The notes beneath the pieces are model-generated. The model ran no database searches. It worked only from the letters and a program-made list of their open reading frames with translations, and was not told the origin of the DNA. DNA of 64,000 nucleotides from Candidatus Thiodiazotropha sp. (ex Monitilora ramsayi) (GTDB lineage Bacteria > Pseudomonadota > Gammaproteobacteria > Chromatiales > Chromatiaceae). The stretch lies in NCBI GenBank assembly GCA_025655595.1, contig JAHXIO010000006.1, forward strand, positions 1-64,000, read 5' to 3'. The first letter of the stretch is position 1. Every line of letters begins with the position of its first letter. Below are positions 16,099-25,896 of this stretch, in pieces. The position numbers and the translations under genes are program-made.

Positions 16099-16541
16099 AC
16101 CATCGCTGACGATATCCATAGGTTTGATGGGTTAAGTTGAGTGGCTTGCCCCTGCTGTTTAACAAATATCCGATGGTGGTAGATCTTCAACAGCCCCATG
16201 TTCATCAGCACCGAACGTGCGACATGCAAAAACTGGGATGATCTTCAGGGCGACATGAAATGGATAATGAAGACTTCGCTGATTTAGGGAGAGTACATTA
16301 CGCCGATGTGGATCAGCCTAGTACACCTTATTGTGGTGTATGGTGCTTCATCTTAACGGGGCATCGGATGTGCATGTATTGCATCGACCTGGAACTGTGG
16401 GTTGTGGTCATTTTTTGGAAGAGGTGTTTCAAGGCACTCCAACTTTGCTCCCTCTCCCGGTAGGAAAGGTGGCTGCGGGTCGGTGATTTGCTTTGCTAAG
16501 CTTTAAATATGTCATCCCTTTCACAGAGGGAGTCGATAGCC
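16099..16541. other. Spacer before nrdJ, no supported gene
   Basis: About 440 bp. A minus-strand frame at 16032-16229 and a plus-strand frame at 16260-16463 are open, but neither has a ribosome site or a recognisable product, and the first runs through the repeat remnant. It probably holds the nrdJ promoter. I could not see a cobalamin riboswitch or NrdR box with confidence. Confidence 0.35.
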
Positions 16542-18365
16542 ATGTTATTCGATCCATTCCAGTCTGATGTCTCCCGTTCCATCTGGGAGAGCAAGTATCG
16601 ATACCGTCATGGTGAAGAGACCGTTGATCGGACGATTCAAGATACCTGGCTTCGTGTGGCGCAGGGGATCGCCAGCGTCGAAAAGCATGATCGGTCCGAT
16701 TGGGCCGGGCGGTTTCTCCATATCCTGACCGGTTTTCGCTTCCTGCCAGGCGGCCGCATCCTGGCGGGTACAGGCGTGCCTCATGATGTCACCCTGTTCA
16801 ACTGTTTTGTGATGGGCGCTGTCGAGGACTCTCTGGATGCGATCTTCGATGCACTCAAGGAGGGTGCGTTGACCATGCAGCAGGGTGGTGGTGTCGGCTA
16901 CGACTTCTCGAACCTGCGGCCGAAGGGCGCTCCGGCCCAGCGGGTGGGCAATATCGCTTCCGGACCGGTGTCGTTCATGCGGATCTGGGATGCCATGTGC
17001 GACACTCTGCTATCGGTCGGTGCCCGGCGCGGCGCCATGATGGCCAGCCTGCGCTGCGATCATCCGGACATTGAAGCATTCATCGATGCCAAGCGGCAGC
17101 CCGGTGAGCTGCGTCATTTCAATCTCTCAGTGCAGGTCAGCGACGACTTCATGCGGGCAGTGGAGGAGGGCGACGAGTGGCCTCTGGTCTTCCCGGTTCG
17201 CGAACCGCATGAGGATCGGGATGCTAACGGTCGGACAGTCATGCGTCTCTGGTCCAATCGGCAGCAAGCAGAACCCTGCCGGATCCATCGCACGCTCAAG
17301 GCGCGGGATCTCTGGGACAGGATCATGCACGCGACCTATGCTTATGCCGAACCCGGTGTGTTGTTTATCGACCCTATCAACCGCAAAAACAATCTTGCTT
17401 ATCGAGAGCGGATCACCACAACCAACCCTTGCGGTGAAATTCCCCTGCCGGCCTATGGCGCCTGTGATCTCGGATCGGTCAATCTGACGCAGTTTGTGAA
17501 GCAGCCATTTACCGCAGAGGCCGAATTGGATTTTGAGGCTATCGATGAGACCGTTGAGGTAGCGGTCCGCTTCCTCGATAACGTGATCGATCTGTCACGC
17601 TTTCCTCTCGAGGCACAGAGACGACAGGCGTTGGGCACAAGACGGATCGGCCTGGGCATCACCGGTCTGGCGGATGCGTTGATCATGCAGGGGCTGCGTT
17701 ATGGGGATGTAACAGCCAGACAGCAGGCGGTAGAGGTGATGGAGCATGTCTGCCATACGGCCTACCGGACCTCTATCGGGTTGGCGCAAGAGAAGGGGGC
17801 CTTCGCCTTATTTGAATCGTCGGATTATTTGCAAAGCCCTTTTATCGGTTCCCTGCCCGACGACATTCAGGCGGGTATTGAAAAGTACGGTATCCGCAAC
17901 AGCCACCTGATCGCCATCGCACCCGCGGGTACCATCAGTCTTCTGGCGAACAACGTCAGCAGCGGACTGGAGCCGGTGTTCGATTTCGAATACCAGCGCA
18001 AGGTGCTGCAACCGGATGGAGAGTACCTGACATACGAGTTAACAGATTACGCCTGGCGGTTATGGCAAACCCTGAATCCCGGCATGCCAAGACCGGATAC
18101 CTTCGTCGATATCAATCGGTTGTCACCGGAGGATCACCTGCGGATGCAGGCGGCGGTACAGCCCTATGTGGACAATGCCATCTCAAAGACCATCAACATC
18201 CCCGCCGACTACCCCTTCGATGCGTTCAAGTCGCTCTACCAGCGAGCCCATACGCTGGGACTGAAAGGCTGTACGACATTCCGGCCCAATCCGGTGACCG
18301 GGGAGATCCTCTCCTCAGAGCAGGATGCCAGTCGGTGTTGCGATATCGAGCGTGAAGCGGATTAG
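16542..18365 (+). CDS. nrdJ: Adenosylcobalamin-dependent ribonucleotide reductase (class II)
   Basis: A 607-residue class II ribonucleoside-diphosphate reductase, the oxygen-indifferent source of deoxynucleotides. It has the ten-stranded barrel signature: first redox Cys in TLFNCFVMG (about residue 88), GGGVGYDFS, the finger-loop TTNPCGEIPL with the radical Cys (about 297) and its Glu, and a C-terminal Cys pair in CCDIEREAD that passes reducing power in. The length is that of the short cobalamin type. The ATG at 16542 has GAGGGAG nine bases upstream and gives the usual opening MLFDPFQSD...IWESKYRYR; an upstream ATG at 16509 lacks such a site. Confidence 0.95.
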   Translation: MLFDPFQSDVSRSIWESKYRYRHGEETVDRTIQDTWLRVAQGIASVEKHDRSDWAGRFLHILTGFRFLPGGRILAGTGVPHDVTLFNCFVMGAVEDSLDAIFDALKEGALTMQQGGGVGYDFSNLRPKGAPAQRVGNIASGPVSFMRIWDAMCDTLLSVGARRGAMMASLRCDHPDIEAFIDAKRQPGELRHFNLSVQVSDDFMRAVEEGDEWPLVFPVREPHEDRDANGRTVMRLWSNRQQAEPCRIHRTLKARDLWDRIMHATYAYAEPGVLFIDPINRKNNLAYRERITTTNPCGEIPLPAYGACDLGSVNLTQFVKQPFTAEAELDFEAIDETVEVAVRFLDNVIDLSRFPLEAQRRQALGTRRIGLGITGLADALIMQGLRYGDVTARQQAVEVMEHVCHTAYRTSIGLAQEKGAFALFESSDYLQSPFIGSLPDDIQAGIEKYGIRNSHLIAIAPAGTISLLANNVSSGLEPVFDFEYQRKVLQPDGEYLTYELTDYAWRLWQTLNPGMPRPDTFVDINRLSPEDHLRMQAAVQPYVDNAISKTINIPADYPFDAFKSLYQRAHTLGLKGCTTFRPNPVTGEILSSEQDASRCCDIEREAD

Positions 18366-18436
18366 CCGTTGTACCGGCAGGGAGCTGAGCTTGGCTTTTT
18401 GAACTTGTGATTGCGTCTGTATCGGCTGACCCCAGC

Positions 18437-18739
18437 CTATCTGCGCGTGACGACCGCAGGAAAGGGCAGTGCTTCAATGACACGCTTGACGGTCGGTCCC
18501 TCAAGCAGCGGACTCTGTTCACTCATCACCAACTGATCGCAGGCCGTTGCCTTCAACTGTTGTGACAGGTTGGCGGGATCCCACTCGATGACATGAGCCA
18601 TCTGACTTTGCCGTTGAGGACCGATATGGTTCAGCAAGTCTTGCACTGCCACTTGGAATAGGTTTTTCTCATCAGGCAGCAGAAACAGAATCAACTGAAT
18701 CCCAGGTTTCTGTTCCAGCTCGGTGTTTGTCCCCACCAT
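18437..18739 (-). CDS. Hypothetical protein, possibly Usp-like
   Basis: About 100 residues from ATG 18739 (MVGTNTELEQKPGIQLILFL). Alternating beta-strand and helix segments and the end QLVMSEQSPLLEG...RVIEALPFPAVVTRR recall the C-terminal half of small alpha/beta nucleotide-binding or universal-stress-type folds, but no motif settles this. There is no strong ribosome site, and longer starts (18805, 18841) would overlap the divergent gene at 18823. It converges with nrdJ. Real coding seems likely from the amino-acid pattern, but this is not certain. Confidence 0.45.
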   Translation of the reverse strand: MVGTNTELEQKPGIQLILFLLPDEKNLFQVAVQDLLNHIGPQRQSQMAHVIEWDPANLSQQLKATACDQLVMSEQSPLLEGPTVKRVIEALPFPAVVTRR

Positions 18740-18822
18740 GGGTTGGCGCCGGCAAAGGGCTACAATAAAGCTAGAACAAGGATAAAAAGGGATTATTAAC
18801 GCCATCTCGTCAGGAGGTTGCC

Positions 18823-19326
18823 ATGATGTCTCAGCACACAACCCACACGACGCTCAAGAGAAGGGACAGGTTGCTCAAGGATCGGAGTTCGGATGCTTAC
18901 CGTAATGATCGTAAATTGCCCGATCCCACACTCTGCCAGATCTGCGGTGCCGTCTTTACGGACGGACGTTGGCAGTGGTTGGAGACCCTGCCGGAAGAGG
19001 CCCGGGAGACACGCTGCCCGGCCTGCCAGCGAATCCATGACAGAGTGCCGGCCGGTTATCTGATTCTCGGTGGCGATTTTTTCAATTCCCACAGAAAAGA
19101 GATCATGCGGCTGATCCACAATCACGTGGAGAAACAACGAACACAGCATCCATTACAGAGGATCATCGATACGAAAACCCTGGAGTCGGGAGACATGGAG
19201 ATCACATTCACTGAGTTTCACCTGCCGAAGGGAGTAGGCGAGGCGGTCAGGAGCGCCTACCAGGGCGAATTGCAGATTCACTATCCCGAAGCGTCGGGGC
19301 AGGTGCGGGCGAGCTGGTTGCGCTAG
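18823..19326 (+). CDS. BCAM0308-type zinc-ribbon protein
   Basis: A 167-residue cytoplasmic protein. The zinc ribbon CQICGAVF...TRCPACQRI is at about residues 38-70, followed by AGYLILGGDF and the phrase HPLQRIIDTKT. The layout (basic N-terminus KRRDRLLKDRSSDAY, ribbon, alpha/beta domain ending in a GELQIHYPE strand) agrees with the family known as BCAM0308, of unknown function, often found in denitrifying and stress-gene neighbourhoods. AGGAGG precedes the tandem ATG codons at 18823 and 18826; the second has the better spacing. Confidence 0.8.
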   Translation: MMSQHTTHTTLKRRDRLLKDRSSDAYRNDRKLPDPTLCQICGAVFTDGRWQWLETLPEEARETRCPACQRIHDRVPAGYLILGGDFFNSHRKEIMRLIHNHVEKQRTQHPLQRIIDTKTLESGDMEITFTEFHLPKGVGEAVRSAYQGELQIHYPEASGQVRASWLR

Positions 19327-19542
19327 GGCTATCTGCGATACAGGCAGGCAAGTCCGGACATTGGGTATTTTATTGAAGATCATTGTGCCATAGAGGCCCT
19401 CTCCCACAGGGAGGAGGCCGGTATGAGTATACGTGCGCATCTGTGATCCGAACTCAAACCGGGTATGGGTCACCCTTGTCTGGCATACACAAGTCTGATT
19501 GGGAGATGCCTCGTCAGATCTTCATGGTGCCATGTGTATAAC

Positions 19543-20172
19543 TCACTCGGCTATCGCTTCCCGAGAGAGTGTTGTAAGGACATCCACGATGTCGGGACAG
19601 AAGTGCCTTCGGGTCTCTTTTTGAATGACCTTTAAGGCTTCCGTCTGGGATGCGCCTTTACGATAGGCGCGGGTGGTGGTCATGGCATCATAGGCATCCA
19701 CCACTGCTATGACGCGGCTGATAAGAGGGATTTGCTCGCCTGATAATCCTTCGGGATAGCCGCTGCCGTCCCAGTATTCATGGTGGTGCAGAATGCACTC
19801 AGCGACCTCGTCGAGCAGCGGGTTGCCGAGACTGCGCATGATATTGGCGCCGATCAGCGGGTGGGTTTTGATGATCTCGTACTCTTCGGGCTCGAGCTGA
19901 CCCGGCTTTAAGAGTATGTGGTCGGGGATGCCGATTTTGCCGATATCGTGGAAACCTGCGGAAAGTGACAAAACCACCATCTGATGCTCGCTCAGCTGCA
20001 GCTTGTCTCCTATCGCCTCGGAGAGCGAGAGTACCCGGTTGCAGTGCTCGCCGGTATAGGTGTCCCTCGCGTTGATAATCTGCTGCATAATGGCATCGAG
20101 TTTGAAACCGATATGCTGCTCAAGGAGAGAACGGCGTTGTCTGATCGTTTCTGTTTGGGTACCGAGGTCCAT
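19543..20172 (-). CDS. HD-GYP domain phosphodiesterase, stand-alone
   Basis: A 209-residue protein consisting almost only of an HD-GYP domain, which hydrolyses cyclic di-GMP. Motifs: HDIGKIGIPDHILLKPG (HD metal ligands), IIKTHPLIGA, LHHHEYWDGSGYPEGLSGEQ (GYP loop) and DAYDAMTTTRAYRKG. There is no attached receiver or sensor domain, so input must come from a partner or from expression. The ATG at 20172 (MDLGTQTET) was preferred to a GTG at 20232, which lies in a region without a ribosome site. It forms a functional pair with the diguanylate cyclase gene at 45888, but not an operon. Confidence 0.9.
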   Translation of the reverse strand: MDLGTQTETIRQRRSLLEQHIGFKLDAIMQQIINARDTYTGEHCNRVLSLSEAIGDKLQLSEHQMVVLSLSAGFHDIGKIGIPDHILLKPGQLEPEEYEIIKTHPLIGANIMRSLGNPLLDEVAECILHHHEYWDGSGYPEGLSGEQIPLISRVIAVVDAYDAMTTTRAYRKGASQTEALKVIQKETRRHFCPDIVDVLTTLSREAIAE

Positions 20173-20571
20173 GAATCCAATGTCTCTTGCGGAATGGAAT
20201 GACCGATTGGCATAACGGCCTCGCCCAGTCACAGTATGTTACCTATTTATCCCAGTTTACCCGCCTGGGGGTGAACATCACTGTAAAGATAGACTAAAAA
20301 TTACGTTATTTCAGATAGTTACTGTAAAAAATTCCGACATGACACGCTCTGAGTCAAAGGACGGCGCAGAGACCATTGCAGGTTGATGCCGTAAACCGAA
20401 TCCCCGATTTTCGGTCGAATAGTCTGACAGGGGAGAATAGAAGTATTAGCTTATCCTAATGTGGGTTATTTCCGCTGGCGCATAGGTTAGAATCCCCACC
20501 ATTACACTGTGTTTGATTCTTCGGGAATCGTCCCCATGTACACAGGACAACAGTTCAAGAGGTAATTTGCG
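20173..20571. other. Divergent promoter region, HD-GYP / grxD
   Basis: About 400 bp between divergent genes, no gene seen. The only structure noted is a small hairpin GATTC-TTCGG-GAATC at 20515-20529 shortly before grxD, within the likely 5' leader. The ribosome site AGAGG for grxD is at the right end. Confidence 0.35.
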
Positions 20572-20919
20572 ATGGATGTTTTGGATCGAATTCGGGAACA
20601 GGTGGAGAATAATCCCGTTGTCATCTATATGAAGGGTACACCGCAATTTCCCATGTGCGGCTTCTCTTCACGGGCGGCTGCGGCTCTGCAGGAGTGCGGG
20701 GTCCCATTTGCCTATGTGAACGTACTCTCCGACGCAGAGATTTTCGAGAATCTGCCTCGCTACGCCGATTGGCCGACCTTTCCCCAGGTCTATATCGACG
20801 GTGAGCTCGTCGGCGGTTGCGACATCACCCTGGAGATGTTCGAAAGCGGCGAACTCAAGAAGATGATGGAAGAGGCGACAGCCAAAACCTCGGAGCAGAA
20901 TGAAAGCGAAGCCGGATGA
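20572..20919 (+). CDS. grxD: Monothiol glutaredoxin, Grx4 family
   Basis: A 115-residue monothiol glutaredoxin that binds a 2Fe-2S cluster with glutathione and hands it to apo-proteins. The active site is CGFS (Cys29). MKGTP precedes it, and the TFPQVYIDGELVGGCDI glutathione-binding stretch follows. The acidic C-terminal extension of about 12 residues is variable in the family. It overlaps the next gene by 4 bp (ATGA type), so the two are translationally coupled. Confidence 0.95.
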   Translation: MDVLDRIREQVENNPVVIYMKGTPQFPMCGFSSRAAAALQECGVPFAYVNVLSDAEIFENLPRYADWPTFPQVYIDGELVGGCDITLEMFESGELKKMMEEATAKTSEQNESEAG

Positions 20920-21437
20920 CCAAGTGGGATACCCGGTTCCTCGGGCTGGCTGCACACATCTCGGCCTGGAGTAAGGATCCCTCATCCCAGGTGGGTGCCG
21001 TCATTACCGACGGCAACCGGATCGTCTCTCTTGGCTACAACGGTTTTGCCGCAGGCGTCGAGGACAAAACGGAACGCCTCGACGATCGTGCATGCAAGCT
21101 CAACCTGACCATCCACGCCGAAGAGAACGCCATGATCTTCGCCAAGCGCGATCTCACCGGCTGTACCGTCTACGTCACACATCCTCCTTGCCCGCGATGT
21201 GCCTCCAAATTGATTCAGGAGGAGGTGGACAGAATCGTCTATATCGCACCCAGTGAGGATTTTCTCTCCCGCTGGGCAGACGATCTGGAACTCTCCACCG
21301 AGATGTATCGTGAGGCGGGTGTGGAAGTGACCAGCTATAAACTGGAAGAGATCAATATTGACAATACACAGATCACCGTCGCTCCCGGCGGCTTTTTCAA
21401 GAAGGTGATGAATCTCTTTTTGCGGTGTACGGATTAG
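20916..21437 (+). CDS. dCMP/cytidine deaminase family protein
   Basis: A 173-residue zinc deaminase of the deoxycytidylate type. The HAEENA motif (zinc His and catalytic Glu) and PCPRCASKLIQ (two zinc Cys) are in the expected order. SKDPSSQVGAVI and LGYNGFAAGVED are typical of dCMP deaminases, which make dUMP for thymidylate synthesis. It is coupled to grxD by overlap. The C-terminal ~30 residues extend beyond the core fold. Confidence 0.9.
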   Translation: MTKWDTRFLGLAAHISAWSKDPSSQVGAVITDGNRIVSLGYNGFAAGVEDKTERLDDRACKLNLTIHAEENAMIFAKRDLTGCTVYVTHPPCPRCASKLIQEEVDRIVYIAPSEDFLSRWADDLELSTEMYREAGVEVTSYKLEEINIDNTQITVAPGGFFKKVMNLFLRCTD

Positions 21438-21452
21438 TGTTAACAAGCCCTG

Positions 21453-21483
21453 GTTGATTGGTGCGGCAGGGCCGCACCCTACG
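21453..21483. repeat. REP-like dispersed palindromic repeat, copy 2
   Basis: Inverted copy of the 31-bp element at 6659-6689, one mismatch, located between the convergent dCMP deaminase and DUF3108 genes. The inner GTGCGGCAGGGCCGCAC is itself a hairpin. It may also help termination between the converging genes. Confidence 0.6.
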
Positions 21484-21500
21484 ACTTGATCGAATAGCGC

Positions 21501-22256
21501 CTAGGTTTCCGGAAATTCAAAACCCTTTAGCTCATCCAATACCATTCGATACTGGTTGCCGCGCTGTTGGCGCTCGATGCGGACCGGCAGATAGTCGAGT
21601 GCCGGCGCAAACCAGATGGTGTAGTCGGGGGGGCGCGACTCCTTACTGCGCTCCACGCGCAGACAGTCGAAATGGCCGTAGGGGGTTTTGACGGTTTCCC
21701 GGCTGACGACCTGAAACCGGTAACGCTTGATCCTGCCCCCGTCCGCCACCCGGTATTCCAGATTCTCGCTTCCTCGCGACAGCTCGAGCCGAACCAGCAA
21801 CTGCTGACTCAAACGGTCCTGTGTGTTGGGCTCGATCGGCTGCGACCAGGTGACGCCTTTACTGGTGGTGTGGACCTCTTTGTCCGGCCAGTCGAATAGG
21901 ACCTGGGTGTTCTCCTCGTCCCCGTCGTCCAGCTGGTAGAGATAGCGCAGCGGTGTTACCCGCTCCTGATTCAGCCAGCCATGACTCTCTTCGATGACCT
22001 CGTCCCCGCTGAACAGGCCGGCCAAGAGACCCGGCATGGTATGGGCGTGATAGCGATAGTTGCCATCTTGGGAGAGGTTGAATTTCAGCTCCAGATCACC
22101 GAGTGGAAGAGCGCTTCGGTAGACTCTGAACGAAGCGGTAAATGGTTTGAAAAATGGCTCCGCCGTGGCTATTGGCGGAATGCAAAACAGTACGAACAGC
22201 CAACAGAGGAGGTAAGATCGGCTGTCGAAGCGGTTGGCGTTATCCAATAGGCTCAT
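21501..22256 (-). CDS. DUF3108 domain protein, exported
   Basis: A 251-residue protein with an N-terminal signal (YLLCWLFVLFCIPPIATA). The mature protein begins EPFFKPFTASFRVYR and continues as a beta-rich DUF3108 domain (LELKFNLSQDGNYRYHAHT, VFDWP-like strands, DYTIWFAPALDYLPVRIER). Its function is unknown; it is presumably periplasmic. It regularly follows purN in gammaproteobacteria, as here, where its ATG at 22256 overlaps the end of purN by 17 bp. The longer in-frame upstream part lies inside purN and is not used. Confidence 0.85.
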   Translation of the reverse strand: MSLLDNANRFDSRSYLLCWLFVLFCIPPIATAEPFFKPFTASFRVYRSALPLGDLELKFNLSQDGNYRYHAHTMPGLLAGLFSGDEVIEESHGWLNQERVTPLRYLYQLDDGDEENTQVLFDWPDKEVHTTSKGVTWSQPIEPNTQDRLSQQLLVRLELSRGSENLEYRVADGGRIKRYRFQVVSRETVKTPYGHFDCLRVERSKESRPPDYTIWFAPALDYLPVRIERQQRGNQYRMVLDELKGFEFPET

Positions 22257-22908
22257 GGTCTTCGAAAACCATCGGTCCCGGCAGGGGTTTGTCGTCCAGT
22301 CTGACATGTCCGTCCTTATCCAGTTTGAGTCGTGCTTCCGCAAACCAGCGAATGGCCAGCGGATAGATCTGGTGCTCCTTCTGCAATACCCGTTCGGCTA
22401 ACTTGTCCGCATCGTCTTCCGGCTTTACAGGCACCTGTGCCTGGACGATCAGCGGTCCCCCGTCCAGCTCTTCCGTGACGAAGTGGATACTGGCCCCATG
22501 CAGGGAATCACCGGCGTCCAATGCGCGCTGGTGGGTATGCAGTCCCCGGTGCTTCGGCAGCAGTGAGGGGTGGATATTGAAGAGGCGTCCGGCATAGTGG
22601 CGTACAAATGCGGGTGTCAGGATGCGCATAAAACCCGCCAGGGCAACCAGTCCGGGACGATAGCCGTCGATCAGTTCGATCAGGGCCCGGTCGTAGCTCT
22701 CCCTGTCATCAAACTGTTTGTGATCGAGCACGGCTGTTTCAATTCCGGCGGCCTCAGCGCGTTTCAGGCCATATACGCCGGGTCGGTTGCTGATGACCGC
22801 GCGGATCTCAATGGGCAGATCAGTACCCGCCCGGTCGATGATCGCCTGCAGATTGGTCCCGCCGCCGGAGATCAGCACCACTACGGGGAGTTTCTGATTG
22901 GGGCTCAT
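22240..22908 (-). CDS. purN: Phosphoribosylglycinamide formyltransferase
   Basis: A 222-residue GAR transformylase: third step of purine synthesis, using 10-formyl-tetrahydrofolate. It has [15 protein letters not shown] at the N-terminus, the catalytic Asn/His in [19 protein letters not shown] and the third catalytic residue (Asp) in [15 protein letters not shown]. It overlaps purM by 4 bp and the DUF3108 gene at its other end, so the three form a tight operon. Confidence 0.97.
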   Translation of the reverse strand: MSPNQKLPVVVLISGGGTNLQAIIDRAGTDLPIEIRAVISNRPGVYGLKRAEAAGIETAVLDHKQFDDRESYDRALIELIDGYRPGLVALAGFMRILTPAFVRHYAGRLFNIHPSLLPKHRGLHTHQRALDAGDSLHGASIHFVTEELDGGPLIVQAQVPVKPEDDADKLAERVLQKEHQIYPLAIRWFAEARLKLDKDGHVRLDDKPLPGPMVFEDHEPIG

Positions 22909-23978
22909 GCCAGGGATCCGCGGACTTCCACACCGGGTTGTTCGTTTTCCGATACGGCCTCTATCTGTCCCAGGCGCCAGGCGGTCTCACCCAGATTGTT
23001 CAGGGTGTCGATAGTCAGGTCGGCATCTTGTGGTGAAACACAGACCACCATGCCGACACCGCAGTTGAAGGTGCGCAGCAGTTCGCTGTTGGCCACGCCA
23101 CCTTGGGATTGCAACCAGGCGAAGACCTCGGGCAGTTGCCAGCTGTCACTGTCGATTACCGCCTTGCAGTTCTCGGGCAGGACCCTCGGCAGGTTCTCGG
23201 GCAGGCCGCCGCCGGTGATGTGGGCCAGGGCATGAATCTCCACCTTTTTCATCAGTTCCAGAAGCGACTTGACGTAGATGCGTGTCGGTTCCAACAGGGC
23301 ATCGCCAAGGGTGGCATCTCCCATCGGTTGCGATAGATCCGCTCCGCTGACCTGGAGAATTTTTCGGATCAGAGAGTAACCGTTTGAGTGAGGGCCGGAG
23401 GCGGCAAGGCCGATCAGCACGTCGTTGGCTTCGACCCGATCAGGCTGAATCAGGCGGCTCTTTTCGGCGATGCCGACAGAGAACCCGGCCAGATCGTAAT
23501 CGCCCTGATCGTACATACCGGGCATCTCCGCGGTCTCACCGCCGGTGAGTGCGGCGCCTGCGAGTTCGCAGCCCTTTGCAATGCCCTTGATGACATCCAC
23601 CGCCACGTCAATATCCAGATGTCCGGTGGCATAGTAGTCGAGGAAAAACAGCGGCTCGGCGCCGGCCACCACGATGTCGTTGACGCACATGGCGACCAGG
23701 TCGATGCCGATGGTATCGTGCCGTTCGAGTTCCAGGGCCAGCTTTAGCTTGGTGCCCACCCCGTCGGTTCCGGAGACCAGAACCGGTTCCTTGAAGCGGT
23801 CGAGAGGCAGCTCGAACAGGGCGCCGAACCCACCGAGGCCGGTAAGCACGCCGGGTCGGAAGGTCTGCTTGACGATAGGTTTGATTCGCTCGACCAGCGT
23901 GTTTCCGGCGTCGATGTCCACGCCGGCGTCCCGGTAGCTGAGAGAGGTTGGCGGGCTGTCTTTGGGCTCTTGCTCCAC
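22905..23978 (-). CDS. purM: Phosphoribosylformylglycinamidine cyclo-ligase
   Basis: A 357-residue AIR synthetase (fifth purine step, ATP-dependent ring closure). Family motifs are [14 protein letters not shown] near the N-terminus, [49 protein letters not shown] and [15 protein letters not shown]. The start is GTG at 23978, with GGAGA eight bases upstream; an upstream ATG would add 33 residues foreign to the family. First gene of the purM-purN-DUF3108 operon, divergent from the DUF2066 gene. Confidence 0.96.
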   Translation of the reverse strand: MEQEPKDSPPTSLSYRDAGVDIDAGNTLVERIKPIVKQTFRPGVLTGLGGFGALFELPLDRFKEPVLVSGTDGVGTKLKLALELERHDTIGIDLVAMCVNDIVVAGAEPLFFLDYYATGHLDIDVAVDVIKGIAKGCELAGAALTGGETAEMPGMYDQGDYDLAGFSVGIAEKSRLIQPDRVEANDVLIGLAASGPHSNGYSLIRKILQVSGADLSQPMGDATLGDALLEPTRIYVKSLLELMKKVEIHALAHITGGGLPENLPRVLPENCKAVIDSDSWQLPEVFAWLQSQGGVANSELLRTFNCGVGMVVCVSPQDADLTIDTLNNLGETAWRLGQIEAVSENEQPGVEVRGSLA

Positions 23979-24196
23979 GGAATGGTCTCCGACAATGGCT
24001 GGTATATATTTTGGAAACGGAATTCTAACAGAAGAATCCCTATGTGGCGTGGTCCAACAAGTGGCAAATGCATGCAAACAGTGACGAAACGGGTGTGATT
24101 GTGACCGGCTCCACCGCTCAATTCAAAATGTTAAATTTTCATCCTGTCTGCCGGCGCGTTAAGATTCTCCGTTGACATTGATAAAAGCGATATATC

Positions 24197-25312
24197 ATGA
24201 CGGATAGAAGAGGTTTTCAGGGCTTTCGCCGTATGCTCATTGCACTCCTGCTCATCACGCAGGGTGTAGCGGCTGAGCAGGTTGGCAATTTGTACGAAGC
24301 GGAGTCGCCTGTGACAGGCCAGGATGCGGAAGCCAGGGCCGATGGAATCAAGAACGCCTTTGCCCAGGTCCTGGTGAAGGTGAGCGGTGATCGGGGACTG
24401 TTGACGAACCCCGATCTCGACGGACTCCTGCGTAAAGCCTCGAGCTATATGCAGCAGTACCGCTATCAAATGCTGGATATTGAACCCGGAGAGACTGCCG
24501 AAGGTGAGCCCGACCGCATGCTCTGGGTCCGGTTCGACGAACGGGCGGTGAATCGGCTGTTACGGGAAAGCGGGGTGCCGGTGTGGGGCACGACACGGCC
24601 TTCGGTACTGATCTGGCTGGGTGAAGAGTCCGGCACAAGTCGTAGCCTGCTCTCACTGGAACGCAGACCAAAACTCAAAACCCTGCTCAAACGGACAGCG
24701 GGTGAGCGGGGGCTGCCGATTCTGCTTCCCCTGATGGATATGGAGGATCGCGCTGCATTGCCGGTCGGAGATCTGTGGGGCGGTTTTGAGACCGATATCC
24801 GCAGGGCGTCTGCCCGCTACCTGCCCGACGTGATTCTTGTAGGACGACTGCATGAGCGTGGCCGCGGCAACTGGCAGGGGGAGTGGACCCTCTATCTGCC
24901 CGACAAGATCAACCGCTGGTCGGGACAGGCCGGCAGTAGAGGAGCGGTGGTCTACGAAGGATTGCAACAAGTGTCCGATGCTTTGGCGTTGCGCTATGCC
25001 CCGCAACAGGTGAGTGAGGGGAGCACCCAGCTGCGCATCCGCATCCATGGTCTCAATCAGCTCTCCAACTACGTGTTGGTGAAAGACTATCTACAGTCGC
25101 TGGCCATGATTGAACAACTGGATCTGTTGGCAGCCGGACCGGAAAACGTCAGCTTTCTGGCACGCATCCAGGGTGGACGGGATGTCCTCGAGCGGGGCAT
25201 TCAGCTTGGCGCGGTTCTGGAGCCGGTCATAGCTGATGAGCCGGTAGTGGTGGATGGGAACGCAGTGCCGGTGGAACTGGAGGGCGAAAGTCTCGACTAC
25301 CGCTTACGTTAA
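24197..25312 (+). CDS. DUF2066 domain protein, exported
   Basis: A 371-residue protein with a signal peptide (MLIALLLITQGVAA) and a DUF2066 region: AFAQVLVKVSGDRGLL, YMQQYRYQMLD, LWVRFDERAVNRLLRESGVP and WGTTRPSVLIWL. The family is of unknown function and is usually found between purM and a CDP-alcohol phosphatidyltransferase in gammaproteobacteria, exactly as here. The stop codon overlaps the next start (TAATG). Probably periplasmic. Confidence 0.88.
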   Translation: MTDRRGFQGFRRMLIALLLITQGVAAEQVGNLYEAESPVTGQDAEARADGIKNAFAQVLVKVSGDRGLLTNPDLDGLLRKASSYMQQYRYQMLDIEPGETAEGEPDRMLWVRFDERAVNRLLRESGVPVWGTTRPSVLIWLGEESGTSRSLLSLERRPKLKTLLKRTAGERGLPILLPLMDMEDRAALPVGDLWGGFETDIRRASARYLPDVILVGRLHERGRGNWQGEWTLYLPDKINRWSGQAGSRGAVVYEGLQQVSDALALRYAPQQVSEGSTQLRIRIHGLNQLSNYVLVKDYLQSLAMIEQLDLLAAGPENVSFLARIQGGRDVLERGIQLGAVLEPVIADEPVVVDGNAVPVELEGESLDYRLR

Positions 25313-25866
25313 TGAAAGCGCGTGATATCCCCAATCTGATCAGCTTCCTGAGAATTCTGCTCACGCTGCCTATTGTCTGGCTCATGTTCGAGCGCGAGTT
25401 CTCCTATGCACTGATGTTGTTTGCAGTGGCCGGTTTCTCCGATGGACTGGATGGTTTTCTGGCCAAGCACTATGGTTGGCAGAGCCATCTTGGCGGCCTG
25501 CTCGATCCGTTGGCCGACAAGGCCCTGTTGATGAGCTCTTTTCTGGTGCTTGGTGGGTTGGGGCTAATTCCGATCTGGCTGGTGATTCTGGTCATCTTTC
25601 GCGATCTGACCATCGTGGGTGGGGCGCTCTACTACCATTTCAGCGTTGAGGAGGTGGATGCCGATCCGAGTCTGGTCAGCAAGCTCAATACACTCCTGCA
25701 GATCCTGTTGGTCCTGTTGGTGGTGACGGATGCGGGACCTCTTCCATTGCCCGATCTTCTGCTCAAGGGGTTGGTCTGGGCCACAGGGCTCACCACCTTG
25801 ATTAGCGGCACCCTCTATGTCTGGATCTGGACCAACAAAGCACGGAGCAAGGGCTGGCGGGTTTGA
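25312..25866 (+). CDS. CDP-alcohol phosphatidyltransferase
   Basis: A 184-residue integral membrane enzyme of phospholipid synthesis. The family motif D-x2-DG-x2-A-(R/K)...G-x3-D-x3-D is seen as DGLDGFLAKHYGWQSHLGG followed by LLDPLADKALL, with Lys in place of the usual Arg. Four to five hydrophobic helices surround it. It resembles phosphatidylglycerophosphate or cardiolipin synthase-type enzymes. Whether it is the main PgsA cannot be decided, as paralogues are common. It is translationally coupled to the DUF2066 gene. Confidence 0.88.
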   Translation: MKARDIPNLISFLRILLTLPIVWLMFEREFSYALMLFAVAGFSDGLDGFLAKHYGWQSHLGGLLDPLADKALLMSSFLVLGGLGLIPIWLVILVIFRDLTIVGGALYYHFSVEEVDADPSLVSKLNTLLQILLVLLVVTDAGPLPLPDLLLKGLVWATGLTTLISGTLYVWIWTNKARSKGWRV

Positions 25867-25896
25867 GTGCGATTCACACTGATATGTGCAGATAAT

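Noticed and set aside
16032-16229. 65-codon minus-strand frame next to the 42-bp repeats
   Set aside because: It runs into the repeat remnant in antisense, lacks a ribosome site, and I could not relate it to a transposase or any other family.
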